Assembly (NCBI GenBank): GCA_019649035.1 | Contig: BMAT01010952.1 | Coordinates: forward strand, 13,077 to 35,813 | Source: Elysia marginata | Taxonomy: Eukaryota > Mollusca > Gastropoda > Plakobranchidae | Direction: 5' to 3' | Length of the DNA stretch: 22,737 nucleotides | Shown: in pieces, positions 20,073 through 22,737 of the stretch | How positions within the stretch are numbered: position 1 is the first letter of the stretch | Layout: each line of letters starts with the position of its first letter | Notes under the pieces: model-generated | The model's database searches: none | Told to the model about the DNA's origin: nothing | The model's input: the letters and a program-made list of their open reading frames with translations, nothing else | Program-made: the position numbers and the translations under genes

Positions 20073-20712
20073 TAGTACAATTATTTAAAATTAAAATATA
20101 TAGAAAAAAAAGGAATAAACCTACTTTAAAAAAACTTTTTCTCTGATTGAAATTTCCGACTTCTGGCTCATTTGGACTGGTCACGAGACTATTTTGCTTA
20201 AAATAACAAATAAACAACGCCCCCTCCCCCACTATTCCCAATGTGCTTATAAATTATGAAAATCAAATGTGACTAAAAGTAAAATATATAAATATAAATT
20301 TTTAAGTATAAACACATAAACATGTTCAAAAGGTGCACCACCAGCTTAAAAATATCAATATAAAAAAAAAACAAAAGATAGGTAAAACAATAATCTCATA
20401 TAAAAAATTCCTTTCTATTATGAACAACAACATTATTTTGTAAACAGGCCTTGATAAATATTTACTTTTGTAAACAACTGACTGAATGCCTTTATCATTA
20501 TGTGTTACATTAAACTTTTTGATTAAGTAGGCCTATCACACAAATAATTTCCTCAGTCTTTCAGTTTTTGTTGTAGTTGACAAAAGACGATGGCTGCGCA
20601 CTGAAAAGGTGTGTCTATTAAATAAACAATGACTATTATCTTTCAAAACGTTTCTCAGCTTTTTCGTACAAAACATATCAAAGAGGTTGTTATGTTTTCT
20701 ATCCAACGCTAC
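20073..20712. other. Very AT-rich spacer, no gene seen
   Basis: Sequence between the old LINE relic and the inverted-repeat element. It is strongly AT-rich, with several A-runs and no supported frame. The minus-strand frame 20005-20241 joins LINE-derived residues to unrelated AT-rich sequence and is not a gene. Confidence 0.6.
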
Positions 20713-20750
20713 GGCCGGTACCGCACTGCGAAGAAACCGTCCCAGGACAG
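20713..20750 (+). repeat. Left terminal inverted repeat
   Basis: Outer 17 bases GGCCGGTACCGCACTGC, a variable spacer of about nine bases, then a GTCCCAGGACAG block. It pairs with 21738-21774. Confidence 0.75.
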
Positions 20751-20957
20751 TTTTGTCCTGCCCCGCGACAGAATATACATGCACTGAATAGATACCATAC
20801 TGGGACAAGACTGTCCCTGGACATCCCAGACAGTGAATAGATAGCGTACTGGGACAGGACTGTCCCAGGACATCCCAGATAGTTTTGTCCAGCCCCGCGA
20901 CAGAATATACATGCACTGAATAGCTACCGCACTGCGACAGGACTGTCCCAGGACAAG
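20749..20957 (+). repeat. Subterminal A-B-B-A-B repeat with palindromic GGGACAG/CTGTCCC cores
   Basis: Unit A is about 36 bp (AGTTTTGTCC... through GACAGAATATACATGCAC) and occurs at 20749-20784 and 20881-20916. Unit B is 49 bp (TGAATAG... through CATCCCAGA) and occurs at 20785-20833, 20834-20882 and, shortened, 20917-20957. Each B carries a core like TGGGACAGGACTGTCCCA, an 8-bp inverted repeat around two bases. The minus-strand frame across it shows a repeated HVYSVAG peptide, which simply mirrors the DNA repeat. Clusters like this can be transposase-binding subterminal repeats; that role is inference. Confidence 0.85.
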
Positions 20958-21046
20958 CTGCCCCTGAGATTTGCGCGGTTATTTTATAAAAAAAAATAAA
21001 AAAGTAATGAAGTAATTTATATATAAATTATTCAATTGGAAATCTG

Positions 21047-21070
21047 TCTCTCTCTCTCTCTTTCTCTCTC
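21047..21070. repeat. (CT)n microsatellite inside the inverted-repeat element
   Basis: About 12 CT units with one TTT interruption. Confidence 0.93.
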
Positions 21071-21085
21071 GATGTAAAACTTACT

Positions 21086-21301
21086 CCAAATATTATATAT
21101 CTTAATTGGCATCTTTAGATTCTTCTTGATAATCTCATGCATGAAATAAAAAAAAATTAATGGGGTAATTTACACAAATTATACTGTAGAAATCCAAATA
21201 TTATATATCTTTCTTGGCATCTTTAGATTCTTCTTGATAATCTCATGCATGAAATAAAAAAAAAATCAATAGGGTAACTTACACAAATTATACTGTAGAA
21301 A
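21086..21301 (+). repeat. Two tandem copies of a 108-bp unit
   Basis: Unit 1 is 21086-21193 and unit 2 is 21194-21301. Both start CCAAATATTATATATCTT/TCTTTC and end ACTGTAGAAAT, with only a few substitutions. A diverged partial third copy follows a short spacer at about 21334-21393 (ATATATCTGTCTTGATGTCT...). The 3' part of a unit is echoed before unit 1 at about 20990-21040, so the array probably once had three or four units. Confidence 0.9.
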
Positions 21302-21737
21302 TATCTCTCCTTATGAAAAGAAACTTACTTTTACAATTATATATCTGTCTTGATGTCTTTAGATTTTTCTCGATAATCTTGAGCTTGAAATCACAAAAGA
21401 CTTTTGAAGAGGTATTTCCTATACATTCAAGACAGTACCGCTCTTTTAAGAGATGCAAAGACTGCAGAAAAGAAAATAGCAGTTTGCAGAACTCAGAGTC
21501 TATAATTTCACCTGTGTTGAGAGGTGGTGCCATCAAGTATATGGTTTTTGTGGCAATGGGGTAGGCTTCTCTTTGTTTTAACTATCACAGATAAAAAGTC
21601 AATGGGACCGGCACATTCGTATCCCAGAGAATCTTCAACAAATCACAATTCCTTGGGACACGGTGCTACAGGACTTTCCTGTCCCACTCAGTGCGGTAAT
21701 CTTTATACAATTCATTTGCTTCAAACCTGCGACAGGA
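21302..21737. other. Inner right part of the inverted-repeat element
   Basis: Two overlapping short frames, 21313-21564 (+) and 21288-21536 (-), have no motif I recognise and partly cover the decayed third tandem unit. Near 21659-21703, read on the minus strand, another TACCGCACTG...GGGACAGGA...TCCTGT motif occurs, matching the subterminal motif on the left side. Confidence 0.5.
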
Positions 21738-21774
21738 CTGTCCCGGGAGGCCCCGCTGCAGTGCAGTACCGGCC
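21738..21774 (-). repeat. Right terminal inverted repeat
   Basis: Read on the minus strand it begins GGCCGGTACTGCACTGC and continues to CTCCCGGGACAG. It differs from the left repeat by one transition in the outer 17 bases and by changes in the spacer. Confidence 0.75.
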
Positions 21775-21910
21775 TAACTAAAAAAAAGTTCTTAACTAAA
21801 ATAGATTTATATGTTCCTTTGGCCAAAGATTACAAATGATTACATGCTTCGAGCCCTCGTTTTAAATAATTAAATCTAAGAGATTAAGCGATGAAATACA
21901 TGAAGGGCTT

Positions 21911-22321
21911 TCAGATCCAAATTCGACAAGGTCCAGCGGCGAGGTATAAGCACTCGCAGTGTCTAGCAAGGCAAGCGAACGGAGGACAGCTTACCGACAC
22001 GACCACGTCAAATGGAGTGCAGCGACCACAGTCAAGCCATCGCAAATGTTCAGGAAGGGAAATCGTCACGATATCCAACGAACATGAGCTATAGGACTCG
22101 GCCCCGTCCAGGATAGCGGTATAGGGCACCCAGTCACGCAAAATGGCCAACAGGACGTTCAGAGTCAAACAGCGTCTAGCAGGATCAGACCAGTGAGTAG
22201 AACAAGTCACGGAGTAAAGACGAAGGTAATGGTGACTCCTCAGTGACACTAATTCCATTGAGTAGGACTTCCAACTCATTGCAAAGATTGGAAGAGATAG
22301 ATCAAAATGACAACTGGGCAC
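21911..22321 (-). other. Unrecognised 136-codon open frame in a GC-richer stretch
   Basis: The frame starts with ATG at 22319-22321 on the minus strand and stays open for 136 codons in sequence that is GC-richer than its neighbours. The predicted product is rich in Ser, Leu, Cys and Arg, with no recognisable domain, signal peptide or clear membrane segment. A shorter plus-strand frame (21891-22094) overlaps. It begins about 140 bases outside the inverted-repeat element. It could be a fragment of an unrecognised repeat, an exon with splice sites I cannot confirm, or chance. Confidence 0.22.
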
Positions 22322-22737
22322 AAATTTGTTTACATTTGGGCTGGATGGCCTGGTACTGAGAACGTCTCGGCCAAGGCGCTCAGGGCACAGCTCAGCGTTT
22401 CGACGAGAATGTTCTTGAGGGCTTTCAAAAACTATTATGACAAAGAAGAGTCTCCAGACCAGTATTCACACGGTATGCTATAACGTATATCTAGGAACTA
22501 AGATTGATTTGCAGCAATCAGTTCATGAACTATGATCTCGGGGTGAGCTAAGAAATAAAAGCATTTATATCAACAATTATAATACACCTACCAAAGCTCA
22601 CCCCCCCTCCCAGTAGTTAAACGAGTTCATAACTCAAACTCATTTGCTCGCAAACACTCACACTGACGAGCTAACTTTGACTTCCTGCAAAACATAGACT
22701 TACACATAATAATCGTAGCTTGGCAACTACTGATAGA
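22322..22737. other. Unassigned DNA to the window end, no gene seen
   Basis: No supported frame. A C-run (about 22601-22610) is the only low-complexity feature. Confidence 0.55.

Larger units (their letters stand above)
20713..21774. mobile_element. Non-autonomous DNA-transposon-like element with terminal inverted repeats
   Basis: The left end GGCCGGTACCGCACTGC (20713-20729) and the reverse complement of the right end (21774 back to 21758) match at 16 of 17 positions. After a diverged gap both continue with a CC(G)TCCC(A/G)GGACAG block, giving terminal inverted repeats of about 37 bp (20713-20750 and 21738-21774). Inside are further copies of the TACCGCACTG...GGACAGGACTGTCC motif near both ends in opposite orientations, two 108-bp tandem units and a CT run. 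No transposase-like frame is present, so it would depend on a partner in trans. The flanking triplets TAC (left) and TAA (right) are one change from a 3-bp TWA-type duplication. That and the GGCC start hint at PIF/Harbinger, but this is tentative. Confidence 0.7.

Noticed and set aside
20801..20870. Palindromic GGGACA...TGTCCC resembling a steroid-receptor or p53 response element
   Set aside because: The half-site spacing is four bases instead of the three of a glucocorticoid-type element. The p53 decamer rule fails at several positions. The motif is better explained as part of the transposon's repeated subterminal unit.
20536..20916. 126-codon minus-strand frame with a repeated HVYSVAG peptide
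   Set aside because: The peptide repeat exactly follows the A-B-B-A-B DNA repeat of the inverted-repeat element, and the rest is AT-rich spacer. There is no sign of selection for protein.
1..22737. CRISPR arrays, bacterial operons, rRNA genes or phage modules
   Set aside because: No spacer-repeat array, ribosome-binding sites with packed frames, or conserved rRNA segments are visible. The sequence has eukaryotic repeat character throughout.

Overview
This window looks like non-genic DNA from an animal nuclear genome. It is AT-rich and has no bacterial-style packed genes. It carries dense dinucleotide (GA/CT, CA) and trinucleotide (GTA/GCA, ATC/GAT) microsatellites, two non-LTR retrotransposon (LINE) fragments, and one DNA-transposon-like element with terminal inverted repeats. 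The long GA tracts, scattered TCTAGATC blocks and retroelement types would suit a mollusc, perhaps a gastropod. That is an inference from general character, not a demonstrated assignment. I found no host gene that I can name.

Layout. 1-610: a short CTA repeat, unremarkable AT-rich DNA and a GA-rich tract. 611-1944: a 5'-truncated LINE on the minus strand. It has an uninterrupted 190-codon reverse-transcriptase C-terminal frame (1372-1944), a 3' UTR, a small 3' hairpin (661-671) and a hexanucleotide tail (611-634). GA tracts abut it on both sides. 2002-6420: a long stretch with no gene I can support. 6421-8000: compound GA/TAGA/AT repeats, an ATC/ATT-rich block and another GA tract. 9015-9627: three diverged copies of an approximately 135-bp repeat with a CT array between copies 2 and 3. 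11225-12013: poly-C/CA and a GTA/GCA compound microsatellite, with a slightly GC-richer unrecognised frame in between. 13237-13656: another GC-richer unrecognised frame. 15421-15742: a weak SINE candidate. 16894-18482: a zone dominated by GA arrays. 19185-20072: an old, frameshifted LINE reverse-transcriptase relic on the minus strand, ending in a decayed Cys/His finger. 20713-21774: an approximately 1.06-kb element with terminal inverted repeats of about 37 bp, repeated palindromic subterminal motifs and an internal 108-bp tandem duplication; it has no transposase frame. 21911-22321: an unrecognised open frame.

The window records successive repeat invasions rather than genes acting together. 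One LINE is fairly young (intact frame) and one is old (stops, frameshifts). The non-autonomous DNA element is the best candidate for something undescribed. Unrecognised frames are listed with low confidence, and none is claimed as a gene.
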